Made by a program: the position numbers and the translations under genes | Part shown: one piece after another, positions 40,359-48,718 of the stretch | Position numbering within the stretch: position 1 is the first letter of the stretch | Layout: each line of letters opens with the position of its first letter | The notes under the pieces: generated by a model | The model's database searches: none | Seen by the model: only the letters and a program-made list of their open reading frames with translations | Told to the model about the DNA's origin: nothing | DNA from: Gammaproteobacteria bacterium | Lineage (GTDB): Bacteria > Pseudomonadota > Gammaproteobacteria > Pseudomonadales > Azotimanducaceae | Assembly: GCA_009843635.1 (NCBI GenBank) | Contig: VYDB01000122.1 | Location: 6,170 to 54,887, forward strand | Direction: 5' to 3' | DNA length: 48,718 nt

Positions 40359-41345
40359 ATGAAAGACCCCGTTCGAGTGACCGTCACCGGCGCCGCCGGC
40401 CAGATCGGCTACGCACTGCTGTTCCGCATCGCCGCCGGCGAGATGCTGGGCAAGGACCAACCCGTCATTCTCAATCTCCTGGAAATCACCCCGGCGCTCA
40501 GCGCCCTGCGCGGCGTCGCCATGGAGCTCGACGACTGCGCCTTCCCGCTGCTGCGCGGCTTGGTGGAGACCGACGATCCCGAGGAGGCTTTCGGCGATGC
40601 GGACTACGCCCTGCTGGTGGGTTCGCGCCCGCGCACCAAGGGCATGGAGCGCAAGGACCTGCTGGAGGCCAACGCCGCCATCTTCTCGGTGCAGGGGAAG
40701 GCCCTAAACGACAACGCCTCCCGCGATGTGCGGGTGCTGGTGGTCGGCAACCCGGCCAACACCAACTGCTTGATTGCCCAGCGCAACGCCCCAGACCTGG
40801 ATCCGCGCCATTTCACCGCGATGACCCGCCTGGACCACAACCGGGCCGTCGCCCAGTTGGCGCAAAAGACCGGCGCCCACACCACCGACGTGGCGGGCTT
40901 GTGCATCTGGGGCAACCACTCATCCACCCAGTACCCGGACCTGCACCAAGCCACGGTCGCCGGCCAAGGTGCCATGGGCCTGATCGACATGGCTTGGTAC
41001 ACCGAGACGTTCATCCCCAAGGTCCAACAGCGGGGCGCGGCCATCATCGAGGCCCGGGGCGCATCGAGCGCCGCCTCCGCCGCCAACGCCGCCATCGAGC
41101 ACATGCGCGACTGGGCCTTGGGCTCGGATGCCGTGCTGAGCATGGGAGTGCATTCGGATGGCGCCTACGGCATCGCCGAAGGCTTGATCTACTCCTACCC
41201 GGTGCGCTGCCAGGGCGGCGACTGGCGCATCGTCGATGGCATCGAGGTCAACGACTTCAGCCGCGAGCGCATGCAGGCGACGGAAAACGAACTGGCGGCG
41301 GAGCGCGACGCGGTGGCGCATCTTCTCCCCAATCATCGTCGATGA
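40359..41345 (+). CDS. mdh: Malate dehydrogenase
   Basis: 328 residues: NAD-dependent oxidation of malate to oxaloacetate in the TCA cycle. The N-terminus has the Rossmann glycines [19 protein letters not shown]; the mobile active-site loop is [14 protein letters not shown] with the substrate Arg; [12 protein letters not shown], and the catalytic His187 in [12 protein letters not shown] follow. This is the cytosolic/'mdh2-like' NAD-dependent type common in proteobacteria. A promoter for the mdh gene is not evident, so read-through from the Nudix gene is possible. Confidence 0.96.
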   Translation: MKDPVRVTVTGAAGQIGYALLFRIAAGEMLGKDQPVILNLLEITPALSALRGVAMELDDCAFPLLRGLVETDDPEEAFGDADYALLVGSRPRTKGMERKDLLEANAAIFSVQGKALNDNASRDVRVLVVGNPANTNCLIAQRNAPDLDPRHFTAMTRLDHNRAVAQLAQKTGAHTTDVAGLCIWGNHSSTQYPDLHQATVAGQGAMGLIDMAWYTETFIPKVQQRGAAIIEARGASSAASAANAAIEHMRDWALGSDAVLSMGVHSDGAYGIAEGLIYSYPVRCQGGDWRIVDGIEVNDFSRERMQATENELAAERDAVAHLLPNHRR

Positions 41346-41505
41346 GCCGGATCGTGTCCGCCAACTGCTGACCGACTACCTGCGCCAGCATCCGGGCGAC
41401 GCGGCCTACCACGACGTAGCGGTGTCGAAGAATGGCGACCTGTCCGACCACGACCTGGACCGCGCCGTCAGCCAAGCCGTCGTCATGGAAGCCCGTCCCG
41501 CCTGA
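41338..41505 (+). other. Possible orphan coding remnant after mdh
   Basis: A +1-shifted frame after mdh reads [20 protein letters not shown] through to ...AVVMEARPA, with an even, protein-like composition, and its stop falls 2 bases before the convergent oppF stop. No credible start codon in the frame is seen after the mdh C-terminus. It might be a remnant or a gene with an unusual start. Confidence 0.25.
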
Positions 41506-41507
41506 CC

Positions 41508-42473
41508 TTAGTCGTAGAGGTGGCAGGCCACCAAGCGCTTGCTCTCCGTCGCCAAGGGTTTCAGCTTCGGCGTTTGCGCCCGGCATTGCGCCATGGCATC
41601 GGGGCAGCGGTCGGCGAATCGGCAGCCGGGAGGCAAGTTGACCGGCGAGGGGATTTCACCCCGGATGGCGGTTGAGGGGCGCACTCGCTCGGACTTGGGG
41701 TCCGGCTCCGGGTTGGAGCCGACCAGCACCTTGGTGTAGGGGTGGCGCGGTTCGAAGAACACCTCATCCGCCTTGCCCACCTCCACGAGGGAGCCGAGAT
41801 ACATCACCGCCATGCGGTCGCTGACGTAGCGCACCATGGACAGGTCGTGGGCGATGAACAGCAGCGTCAGGCCCATCGACGCCTTCAGGTCGTCGAGCAG
41901 GTTGATCACCTGGGCCTGGACGGAGACGTCCAGCGCCGATATCGGCTCGTCGCAGACCACGAATTCCGGCTCCAGGATCAGCGCCCGGGCGACGCCGATG
42001 CGCTGCCGCTGGCCGCCGGAGAACTCGTGGGGATAGCGCGATCGGTGGTCGGCGTTCAGCCCCACCCGCGTAAGCCAAGCAGCGACCCGTTCACGGACCT
42101 CGGCCCCGGAAAGCGACGAGTGCAGCCTTAAGCCCTCACCGATGATCTCGCCCACGGTCATGCGTGGGTTCAGCGAGGAATAGGGATCTTGGAAGATCAT
42201 CTGCATGTGCGGCGCGTAGCGCTCGAAGTCCCGCTGGCGGTAGCGGCGCGGCAGTGCCTGCCCCTTGAACGAGACGCTGCCGCCGGTCTTCTCATGCAGG
42301 CCCACCAGGGCCTTGCCGAAGGTCGATTTGCCGGAGCCGGACTCCCCCACCAAGCCGACAATCTCCCGTTCATTGATGGTGAGGCTCACATCGTCCACGG
42401 CATGCACCCGCCGGTCCTTGCCCAAGTCAAAGTGCTTGGTCAGGTTTTTCGCTTCAACCAAGGGATTCTTCAT
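41508..42473 (-). CDS. oppF: Peptide ABC importer ATP-binding protein (OppF/DppF)
   Basis: 321 residues. Walker A GESGSGKST, Q-loop MIFQDPYSSLNPRMTVGEI, signature FSGGQRQRIGVARAL, Walker B EFVVCDEPISALDVSVQ and H-loop IAHDLSMV are present. The C-terminal oligopeptide-transporter extension has the Cys-rich PPGCRFADRCPDAMAQC. ATG 42473 is taken because it overlaps the oppD stop as ATGA and starts the normal family N-terminus. It is the last gene of the importer operon. Confidence 0.93.
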   Translation of the reverse strand: MKNPLVEAKNLTKHFDLGKDRRVHAVDDVSLTINEREIVGLVGESGSGKSTFGKALVGLHEKTGGSVSFKGQALPRRYRQRDFERYAPHMQMIFQDPYSSLNPRMTVGEIIGEGLRLHSSLSGAEVRERVAAWLTRVGLNADHRSRYPHEFSGGQRQRIGVARALILEPEFVVCDEPISALDVSVQAQVINLLDDLKASMGLTLLFIAHDLSMVRYVSDRMAVMYLGSLVEVGKADEVFFEPRHPYTKVLVGSNPEPDPKSERVRPSTAIRGEIPSPVNLPPGCRFADRCPDAMAQCRAQTPKLKPLATESKRLVACHLYD

Positions 42474-43465
42474 GCGGGCCTCGATGCGGGCGCCTCGGCG
42501 TGCTGCAGCCAGCAATTGGCGTCGTGCGCTTCGCCGAGCTCAAACGGCGGCGGGTCGCGGCGTTGGCAAAGCCGCATGGCGTGCGGGCAGCGCGGTGCGT
42601 AGGCGCAACCCGGCGGTGGCTTGAACAGGTCCGGCGGGCTGCCGTCGATCGGCTTGAGGGGCTCGTCGCGAGTGGCGTCCCGGGTGGGCATGGCGGCCTT
42701 CAGGCCCAAGGTGTAGGGGTGGCCGGATCGATAGAAGACCGCGTCGCTCGGCCCTCGCTCAACGATCCGTCCAGCATACATTACGGCCACGTCGTCGGCC
42801 AACCGCGCCACCACGCCAAGATCATGGGTGATGAGGATGATGGCCATGCCGGTCTGGCGCTGCAGGTCGCCCAGCAGATCCAGGATCTGCGCCTGAATGG
42901 TCACGTCCAAGGCGGTGGTCGGCTCATCGGCGATCAACAGGGCCGGTTCGCAGGCGATGGCCATGGCGATCATCGCCCGCTGCAGCATCCCCCCGGAAAA
43001 CTCGAACGGATACTGGCGGGCACGCTCGGCCGCTTCGGGAATGCGCGTCATTTCCAGCAGTTCGATGGCCCGGACCAAGGCCTGAGGGCGGGATTGCCCG
43101 CGATGGGCCACCAGGGTTTCGGCGATCTGGTCGCCGATGGTCATGGTCGGATTGAGCGAAGTCATCGGGTCCTGGAAGATCATGCCCACCGCATCGCCGC
43201 GGATGTCCTGGCCATTGACTTCGGGGCGACCGAGGATCTCCGCGCCGCGCAGCCGGGCGCTGCCCGAGGTGATGCGGCCCGGCGGCATGGGGATCAGCCC
43301 CATCACGCTCTGCACCATGACCGACTTTCCGCAGCCCGACTCGCCCACCACGGCCAGGGTGCGGCCCGCCTCCACGGCGAACTCCACCCCGCGCACGGCC
43401 TGAACGACGCCCCCGTAGGTGTCGAACTCCACCGCCAAGTCACGAACCTCCAGAACGGCGCTCAC
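42470..43465 (-). CDS. oppD: Peptide ABC importer ATP-binding protein (OppD/DppD)
   Basis: 331 residues. Walker [12 protein letters not shown]-loop [20 protein letters not shown], signature [19 protein letters not shown], Walker [17 protein letters not shown], and the OppD C-terminal [20 protein letters not shown] start at 43465 overlaps the oppC stop as GTGA. Works as a heterodimer with OppF to power the pore. Confidence 0.93.
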   Translation of the reverse strand: MSAVLEVRDLAVEFDTYGGVVQAVRGVEFAVEAGRTLAVVGESGCGKSVMVQSVMGLIPMPPGRITSGSARLRGAEILGRPEVNGQDIRGDAVGMIFQDPMTSLNPTMTIGDQIAETLVAHRGQSRPQALVRAIELLEMTRIPEAAERARQYPFEFSGGMLQRAMIAMAIACEPALLIADEPTTALDVTIQAQILDLLGDLQRQTGMAIILITHDLGVVARLADDVAVMYAGRIVERGPSDAVFYRSGHPYTLGLKAAMPTRDATRDEPLKPIDGSPPDLFKPPPGCAYAPRCPHAMRLCQRRDPPPFELGEAHDANCWLQHAEAPASRPA

Positions 43466-44880
43466 TCGGCGCTCCTCATGCGGGCGTCCAAGGCGTCGCG
43501 CAGCCCATCGCCGAGCAGGTTGAAGGCCAGCACGGTGACGCTGATGAACAGCGCCGGGAAGATCAGCTCATGGGGCGTGGTGAGCATGGTCTTGATGCCC
43601 TCGTTGCACATGCTGCCCCAGGAGGGCGTCGGCGGCGCCACCCCCATGCCGATGAAGGACAGGAAGGCCTCGGTGAAGATGGCAGTGGGCACCGCAAAGG
43701 TCATGGTGACCAGGATGACCCCCAAGGTGTTGGGAATCATGTGACGCAGCACTAGGTAGGGCGCGCCGCCGCCGAGCAGGCGCGAGGCGCTGATGTAGCC
43801 CTCCTCGCGGATTTGCAGGATCTGCCCGCGCACCAGGCGCGCCGCGGCCGGCCAACTGAGCAGCACCATGGCCAGCACCATGGGCGTGATGCCCGATTCG
43901 CCGGGCTGCACCCCGGAAGCGACCCGCAGCAGGATCATGAACAGCAGGAAGGGCAGTGCCACCACGAAATCCGAAAAGCGCATGAGCGCCTGGTCCGGCC
44001 AACCGCCCAGAAAACCGGCCGCGGCGCCGTAGATCACCCCGAAGGCGATGAACAGCAAGGGCGCGGCGATGCCGATGAAGAGCGACACTCGCGCACCGGC
44101 CATCAACCGGGCCAGCAGGTCGCGCCCTAGGTAGTCCGTGCCCAGCGGATGCGCCCGCAGCTTGATGCGGTCGCCGGGGTTGAGCAGGCTGGCATCCTCC
44201 ACCAAGCCCATGGCCTCGGCTTCCTGGGCGGTGATGACTCTCGTCACCGTCAACTCCAAGCGGTGCACGTCGCCCGTCATTTGCCCTTGGGCGTCCAACG
44301 CCGCCACGCTGTAGTAGTAGGAGCGGGGCTTGAGATCCAAACGGTCCTCGAATCGCCGCTGATTTTTGCGAGGGGTGGCCCCCTCGCGCTCCCCGGCTGA
44401 GGGCTCTCTCAGATTGAACGTCTCAAACAACGGCAAGCCCAGCGCCTGGCCACCGGCGGCTGGAAACAGGTTGCGGTACAGGCGGTAGCCCGCCGCATCG
44501 GGCAGCGGCTCCCAAACCAGACGCACTGACTGGGTGGTGGGCGATGCGGCCAAGCTCAAGCCGCTGCGGAGCGGCAGCTCGGGGGCGCCATCCCAAGGGC
44601 GGTGCGGGGCCACCACGGTCGCATCGCGGTCCGCGCCTGGCGGTTGGCTGATCTGCTCCAAGTCCTGAAGCGACGGATCCACGGTCCAGATCAAGGGACC
44701 AACCAGGGTGAACAGCGACAGGCCGATCACCAAGTAGAGGGAGAACAGCGCCCGCCGATTGGCCTTCAGGCGAATCCAGGCGTCCTGCCAATAGGACAGC
44801 GACGGGCGCGCAACCGCCTGCGCGGACTCCGTTACGGCGGCGGGCCGGAAGTCGTCGGCGGTGAAGGCGGTTTCGGCCAC
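43462..44880 (-). CDS. oppC: Peptide ABC importer permease (OppC/DppC) with inserted FN3-like domain
   Basis: 472 residues, ~170 more than usual. The start GTG at 44880 follows GGAG. TM1 is at ~44-64, and the OppC core resumes after residue ~225 (HPLGTDYLGRDLLARLMAGARVSLFIGI, five further TMs, EEGYISASRLLGGGAPYLVLRHMIPN as coupling EAA motif). Between, residues ~100-215 form a periplasmic FN3-like domain: VRLVWEPLPDAAGYRLYRN, ...SYYYSVAALDAQGQ. Inside it, residues ~159-174 come from the palindromic element. FN3 in this loop is unusual for OppC. It may help receive the binding protein. Confidence 0.9.
   Translation of the reverse strand: MAETAFTADDFRPAAVTESAQAVARPSLSYWQDAWIRLKANRRALFSLYLVIGLSLFTLVGPLIWTVDPSLQDLEQISQPPGADRDATVVAPHRPWDGAPELPLRSGLSLAASPTTQSVRLVWEPLPDAAGYRLYRNLFPAAGGQALGLPLFETFNLREPSAGEREGATPRKNQRRFEDRLDLKPRSYYYSVAALDAQGQMTGDVHRLELTVTRVITAQEAEAMGLVEDASLLNPGDRIKLRAHPLGTDYLGRDLLARLMAGARVSLFIGIAAPLLFIAFGVIYGAAAGFLGGWPDQALMRFSDFVVALPFLLFMILLRVASGVQPGESGITPMVLAMVLLSWPAAARLVRGQILQIREEGYISASRLLGGGAPYLVLRHMIPNTLGVILVTMTFAVPTAIFTEAFLSFIGMGVAPPTPSWGSMCNEGIKTMLTTPHELIFPALFISVTVLAFNLLGDGLRDALDARMRSAE
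44368..44406 (-). repeat. Palindromic element copy inside oppC
   Basis: Same element as 2738-2775 with one extra G in the loop (GCGAGGGG-TGG-CCCC...). Read on the minus strand in the oppC frame it encodes EPSAGEREGATPR, placing it in the FN3-like domain, keeping the frame open. Confidence 0.85.
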
Positions 44881-44882
44881 GG

Positions 44883-45815
44883 CTACTCCAACCGCACCCG
44901 GGGGTCGATCCAGCCGTAGAGCAGGTCCACCACGATCACCATGAACACCAGGAAGGCGCCGTAGAACACGGTGGTGCCCATGATGACCGTGTAGTCGAGC
45001 TGCTGAACCGCCTGCACGAAGTAGCGCCCGAGGCCGGGAATGGCGAACACCATTTCCACCACGAAGCCGCCGGTGGTGATGGCGGCGATGGCCGGCCCCA
45101 GGACGGTGACGACCGGCAGGATGGCGTTGCGCAGTTGATGATGGGTGAATATGCGCCTCGCCGACAACCCCTTGGACTTGGCGGTGCGCACGAAGTCCGA
45201 GCCGACGATTTCGAGCATGGAGGAGCGCATCAGGCGGGTCAGGTAAGCCATGGTGCCCAGCCCCAAGACCAGCGACGGCACCAGCATGTGCGCCACCGTG
45301 CCCCAACCCGCCACCGGCAGCACGGAAAAGCCGAGCACCCCGTTGAGCTGCACCAGCAGCAACTGGCCCAAGGCGGCGAACACGAAGCTCGGCACCGAGA
45401 TGCCGAGTATCACCGCCAGCATGATGAGCACGTCGGGCAGCCGGTTGCGGTACAGCGCCGTCAGCGCGCCCCAAAGCACCCCGCCAAGGCCGGCGAAGGC
45501 GATGGCTAGGATGCCGAGGGTGGCGGAGACCGGGAAGTGTTCGCGGATGATGTCGTTCACCCGGCGGTTCTCCTGGGTGTAGGAGATGCCGAAGTCGCCT
45601 TGGAGCAGGTTGCCCAGGAAGATGCCGTATTGGGTCATCAAGGGCTGGTCGAGGCCGTACTTGGCCTCCAAGTTGGCCCGAATCCGCTCGGTCAGCGCCT
45701 TGTCGCTGGCCAGCGGGTCACCGGGCACGCTGTGCATGGCAAAGAAAGTCGCCGTGGCGATGAAGAAGACCGTGACCAGCCCCTGCAGCAGCCGCTTCAA
45801 GCTATAGCGCAGCAT
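44883..45815 (-). CDS. oppB: Peptide ABC importer permease (OppB/DppB)
   Basis: 310 residues with six transmembrane helices. N-terminal LLQGLVTVFFIATATFFAMHSVPGDPL and the GDFGISYTQENRRVNDIIREHFP, then IVGSDFVRTAKSKGLSARRIFTHHQLRNAILP (coupling helix) and FAIPGLGRYFVQAVQQLDYTVIMG identify the family. Its ATG at 45815 directly follows the oppA stop (TAGATG), and it ends 2 bases before oppC starts. Confidence 0.94.
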   Translation of the reverse strand: MLRYSLKRLLQGLVTVFFIATATFFAMHSVPGDPLASDKALTERIRANLEAKYGLDQPLMTQYGIFLGNLLQGDFGISYTQENRRVNDIIREHFPVSATLGILAIAFAGLGGVLWGALTALYRNRLPDVLIMLAVILGISVPSFVFAALGQLLLVQLNGVLGFSVLPVAGWGTVAHMLVPSLVLGLGTMAYLTRLMRSSMLEIVGSDFVRTAKSKGLSARRIFTHHQLRNAILPVVTVLGPAIAAITTGGFVVEMVFAIPGLGRYFVQAVQQLDYTVIMGTTVFYGAFLVFMVIVVDLLYGWIDPRVRLE

Positions 45816-47513
45816 CTAAGGCTCGATCCAAGCGTAGGTGTAGTCGGTGTCGGCGCCGACCACGCGGCGCAGGATGCCCTTGACCCGGGGATGGGTGACG
45901 TAGGCGACGCCGCGCTCATAGTTGGGGATGATCACCACGTCCTCGTGAATGATGCGCTGCATTTCGGCGAAGGCCGCCACCCGCGTCTGGGCATCCATCG
46001 CGCCCTGGGCGATGCGCACTTGGCGGTCGTATTCCGGGTTGCTGTAGCGGCCCCGGTTGTTCAGGTTCCAGGAGGCGTACAGGTCGCCATAGGTCAGCGG
46101 GTCGTTGTAGTCCGGCCCCCAGCCAGCCAGCACCAAGTCGAAGTCCCCCGACGTCATCTTGGCCAGCCGCTGCTTGAAGATCTGCCGGTCGATCTTGATG
46201 TCCAGCCCCAGGTTCTTCTTGAACACGGCTTGGAAGTACTCGGTCTGGATGTTGGAGACCGGGTTGTCGCCGGCCAGCAGCACCAGCGGCGGGAACGCCT
46301 CCAAGCCGAGTTCGCGGCGGGCCGCCTCCAAGTGGGCGCGGGCCGCCTGCAGGTCCATCGGGTAGGTGGGCGCGGGATGCTCGTCGCGAAACTTGCCCTG
46401 AACGCCTTCCAGAAACCGCGGAAACAGCGATTCGCCCGGCAGGTAGCCCGGCGTCTTGGTCACCTTGTACACCAGTTCGCCGGGATCTTGGGCCAGGATC
46501 ATCGCCTTGCGCAGATTGAGATTGCGCGTCAGCCGTCCCTCCCGGTGATTGAAATCGAGGTAGAACACCGAGCCGTCCATGTGCCGGTGGATGTGCCAAC
46601 GCTGCTCCAGGGCGTTGGTGAGGTTCTCCGCAGTCAGCCCCGTCATCACGATCTTCTCGTCCTTGAACAGGTTCAGGCGGGTGTTGGGGTCGGAGGTGAT
46701 GTAGCCGACATTGATGCGGTCCAAGCGAATCCGCGCCTGATCCCAGTAGTGGGGGTTCCTGTCCAGTCGCAGCGATTGCCCATGCACCCAGTTCGACAGC
46801 GCGAAGGGGCCGTTGTAGAGCAGTTGGTCGGCATCCGCCCCGAAGCGGCCTTCGGTGGCCCGGTAGAAGTCCTCGCGCACCGGGAAGTAGGTGGAGAACG
46901 CGGTGAGCTTGTCGAAGAAGGCGATGGGCCGCTCGAATTCCACCTCAAGGGTACGCGCATCGAGCGCCCGCGCACCGAGTTCGGTGACCGGAAGCTCCCC
47001 TTGGTTGATCGCTTCGGCGTTCTTGATGGGATAGAGGATGAAGGCGTACTCGGAAGCGTTCTCCGGATCGAGGCCCAGCCGCCAAGCGAAGACGAAGTCG
47101 TGGGCCGTGACCGGCTGCCCGTCGCTCCAGCGCGCATCGGCACGCAGATGGAAGGTGGCGCCGCCTTCGTCGATGCGCCATGCCTCGGCCATCCCCGGCG
47201 CCAGTTCGCCTCGGTCGTCGTAGCGCAGCAGCCCCTCCATGACGTGGCCGAGCACGATGCCGCTGACCTGGTCGGTGGACCGGGTGCTGTCGAGCTGCGG
47301 CGGCTCCTCGGTCAGCATCACGGTGATGGCGTTGTTGGCCACATCCACCGCCGGAGGCACCCCGCCGGCGGTGGCGGTAAGGCTCGCCAGCAGGTTGAGC
47401 CCCCACATCAGGCCAACCAAGCCAACCACGATGGCCACGCCAAAAAGCGCCAACTGCCGGGCGGCGGAGCGGTTGAATGCGGACTCGCCGCTTGGATTGG
47501 GCGCCTTGGTCAC
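45816..47513 (-). CDS. oppA: Peptide ABC importer substrate-binding protein (OppA/DppA)
   Basis: 565 residues of the SBP_bac_5 family: AITVMLTEEPPQLDSTRSTDQVSGIVLGHVMEGLLRYD near the start, RWSDGQPVTAHDFVFAWR, DEKIVMTGLTAENL, FDLVLAGWGPDYNDPLTYGDLY, SNPEYDRQVRIAQGA and a C-terminal YTYAWIEP. Periplasmic, binds oligopeptides and delivers them to OppBC. An N-terminal TM helix (residues ~20-48) lacks a Cys lipobox, so it may be membrane-anchored rather than lipid-anchored. GTG start at 47513; no strong ribosome-binding site. First gene of the operon. Confidence 0.93.
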   Translation of the reverse strand: MTKAPNPSGESAFNRSAARQLALFGVAIVVGLVGLMWGLNLLASLTATAGGVPPAVDVANNAITVMLTEEPPQLDSTRSTDQVSGIVLGHVMEGLLRYDDRGELAPGMAEAWRIDEGGATFHLRADARWSDGQPVTAHDFVFAWRLGLDPENASEYAFILYPIKNAEAINQGELPVTELGARALDARTLEVEFERPIAFFDKLTAFSTYFPVREDFYRATEGRFGADADQLLYNGPFALSNWVHGQSLRLDRNPHYWDQARIRLDRINVGYITSDPNTRLNLFKDEKIVMTGLTAENLTNALEQRWHIHRHMDGSVFYLDFNHREGRLTRNLNLRKAMILAQDPGELVYKVTKTPGYLPGESLFPRFLEGVQGKFRDEHPAPTYPMDLQAARAHLEAARRELGLEAFPPLVLLAGDNPVSNIQTEYFQAVFKKNLGLDIKIDRQIFKQRLAKMTSGDFDLVLAGWGPDYNDPLTYGDLYASWNLNNRGRYSNPEYDRQVRIAQGAMDAQTRVAAFAEMQRIIHEDVVIIPNYERGVAYVTHPRVKGILRRVVGADTDYTYAWIEP

Positions 47514-47803
47514 TTCGAGGCTAACCGCTCGGGCTCAAGTGCGGCATGGGCACCTAATCGCCACCGACCGCGGGTTCAACAACGCTGACTTGATCTTGCA
47601 CAGGCAACTCGACGGCGTCGATGCCGAAGGGAAAGTCGGCGACATCCCAAGATTGAATCATGGGCACAGCATAGCAAAACAGGGCGGACTCTCACCGCAG
47701 CCACTGGAACACGTCCCGGTTTTGACTTCAACCAATTGTAACTCTAATCTTCAGAGTACACTTTAAAAAGAAGTGAATGATCGATGCCACAGTGGAGAAG
47801 CAA
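47514..47803. other. Divergent intergenic region
   Basis: 290 bases between oppA (-) and the membrane-protein gene (+). It carries the promoter and operator candidates at 47722-47760. A 35-codon frame on the minus strand (47554-47661) starts MIQSWDVADFPFGID; it could be a short remnant but has no visible relatives in the window. Confidence 0.4.
47722..47760 (+). promoter_or_regulatory. Promoter and candidate operator for the membrane protein/regulator pair
   Basis: TTGACT (47722-47727) and TAATCT (47745-47750) are 17 bases apart. An imperfect inverted repeat, TGTAACTCT/AGAGTACA (47737-47760), overlaps the -10. A palindrome here suits autoregulation by the downstream winged-helix protein. Confidence 0.4.
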
Positions 47804-48376
47804 ATGACCGATTCCAAGCCATTGCAAGACGACATCGCCTTCGTTCGGGCGGTTGCCGAGCGTTCAAACCAACCGCGTATGCCAGCCATCTATTTGATCT
47901 GGGCGGTGATTTGCCTGTGCGGATTCACCCTCGTGGACCTAGTCGGACCGGAGTCCGGCTGGGTTGGCGTTTACTGGTCAATCCTAGGCCCCATTGGCAC
48001 CGCACTGACTTGGTGGCTTAGCGCACGGGCAGGCCAACGCGCCGGCCAAGTTGACCGCCGCAAGGGCTTGCGCTGGGTCGGTCACTTCGCAGGGTTCTTC
48101 GCAGTGGGATTGCTCGGACTTGGCTTGGTCCTTTCCGGCCAGATGACGTGGCTCGGCCTGAGTTCGCTGTGGATTCTGATTCTGGCGTTGACGTACTTCC
48201 TCGCGGGATTGCACTTGGAGCGCCAACTGATGCCAGTCAGCCTAGTGCTGGCCGCTGGCTACTTGTTCACGCTGTACCTCCCGGAGTACGGCTTCACGAC
48301 TGCAGGCGTGCTAGTCGCCGCAGCCCTCGTGACGCAGGCGAAAATCGGCGGGCGGGCGCAAAATGCAGCGAGCTGA
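47804..48376 (+). CDS. Small polytopic membrane protein
   Basis: 190 residues, unrecognised. Five or so hydrophobic helices: MPAIYLIWAVICLCGFTLVDL, VYWSILGPIGTALTWWL, HFAGFFAVGLLGLGLVL, LGLSSLWILILALTYFLAGL, LMPVSLVLAAGYLFTLYL. ATG 47804 is preferred over 47777 because GGAGA lies 5 bases before it. It overlaps the regulator gene by 14 bases, a pattern seen in pairs of a PadR- or MarR-like regulator with its membrane target. Confidence 0.7.
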   Translation: MTDSKPLQDDIAFVRAVAERSNQPRMPAIYLIWAVICLCGFTLVDLVGPESGWVGVYWSILGPIGTALTWWLSARAGQRAGQVDRRKGLRWVGHFAGFFAVGLLGLGLVLSGQMTWLGLSSLWILILALTYFLAGLHLERQLMPVSLVLAAGYLFTLYLPEYGFTTAGVLVAAALVTQAKIGGRAQNAAS

Positions 48377-48695
48377 ACCGGACGTCGAAGGTCTGGCAGT
48401 GCTGGGCTCGCTCAGGCGGCTGCTCGAACACCGCGTTCGGCTGGCCATCTGCGTTCTGCTCGCCGAACACGACGCCATGTCGTTCAGCCGCCTCAAGCAG
48501 GTGCTGGAGGAGACCGACGGCAGCCTGGGCACCCACCTGCGCAAGCTCGAAGATGAAGGCTACCTCACGATTGAGAAGACCTTTCGCGACCGACGGCCCG
48601 TAACCTGGTATCAACTAACCGATGCTGGCCGAACGCATCTGAAGCAGCATGTCAAGGCTCTAACAAAGTTGATCAGGGCTATTCAAAAGTCCTGA
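48363..48695 (+). CDS. Winged-helix transcriptional regulator (transcriptional regulator/HTH_27-like)
   Basis: 110 residues with a winged HTH: LRRLLEHRVRLAICVLLAEHDAMSFSRLKQVLEETDGSLGTHLRKLEDEGYLTIEKTFRDRRPVTWYQLTDAGRTHLKQHVKAL, where the recognition helix is SLGTHLRKLEDEGYL and the wing is KTFRDRRPVTWYQLT. It is a short DNA-binding protein without an effector domain. Starts inside the membrane protein gene (14-base overlap). Probably represses its own operon. Confidence 0.85.
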   Translation: MQRAEPDVEGLAVLGSLRRLLEHRVRLAICVLLAEHDAMSFSRLKQVLEETDGSLGTHLRKLEDEGYLTIEKTFRDRRPVTWYQLTDAGRTHLKQHVKALTKLIRAIQKS

Positions 48696-48718
48696 CGGCG
48701 GTTGGCTGAGGTTTCCGG

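Noticed and set aside
41508-42515. Longer start for OppF
   Set aside because: The added residues ([14 protein letters not shown]) fall in the oppD 3' end; the ATG at 42473 has the ATGA overlap and the normal N-terminus.
47554-47661. 35-codon frame (MIQSWDVADFPFG...)
   Set aside because: Has an ATG and protein-like composition but no ribosome site; too short to support.

Overview
The window is a high-GC, gene-dense stretch of a Gram-negative chromosome. A TonB-dependent receptor, a GltBD-type glutamate synthase, a DnaG with the usual bacterial layout, a propionate/methylmalonyl-CoA pathway and an ABC peptide importer all fit a heterotrophic pseudomonadote, most likely gammaproteobacterial. 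The taxonomy is an inference and cannot be fixed from these genes alone. I see no rRNA, tRNA, CRISPR array, prophage or intact insertion sequence.

Layout. 1-9.8 kb: crotonase-family enzyme, dnaG, a propeller-like protein, TonB-dependent receptor, a divergent MTHFR-family protein, a flavin split-barrel protein and a coupled epimerase/membrane-protein pair. 9.8-17.2 kb: two luciferase-like oxidoreductases around an accessory patch holding a lower-GC SAM methyltransferase-HNH nuclease fusion, a Uma2/DinB-like pair and a Cys-dependent phosphatase. 17.2-19.7 kb: an operon whose second gene is a UGSC-family selenoprotein, read through an in-frame UGA with a SECIS-like hairpin, next to a thioredoxin-fusion partner. 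19.8-25.1 kb: DUF3500-like protein, a VapBC-type toxin-antitoxin pair, then an amidase/VOC/DUF1214-like operon. 25.1-25.55 kb: non-coding stretch with a perfect 30-bp inverted repeat. 25.55-32.6 kb: methylmalonyl-CoA mutase and epimerase (+) facing propionyl-CoA carboxylase alpha and beta (-), with a histone-H1-like protein between them; together they turn propionyl-CoA into succinyl-CoA. 32.7-38.8 kb: gltB-gltD. 38.9-41.5 kb: GNAT, Nudix, malate dehydrogenase. 41.5-47.5 kb: a tightly overlapping five-gene Opp/Dpp-type importer whose OppC carries an extra fibronectin-III-like domain. 47.8-48.7 kb: a membrane protein overlapping a small winged-helix regulator.

Most notable: (1) the single-chain methyltransferase-HNH protein, whose HNH catalytic spacing matches that of Cas9 residue for residue; (2) the UGSC selenoprotein, which ordinary gene calling would split in two; (3) a short palindromic element that lies in frame inside two unrelated proteins (peptide EPSAGEREGA), with a third, cut-off copy at the left edge, resembling the behaviour of Rickettsia palindromic elements; (4) the OppC-FN3 fusion; (5) the 199-bp element bounded by perfect 30-bp inverted repeats.
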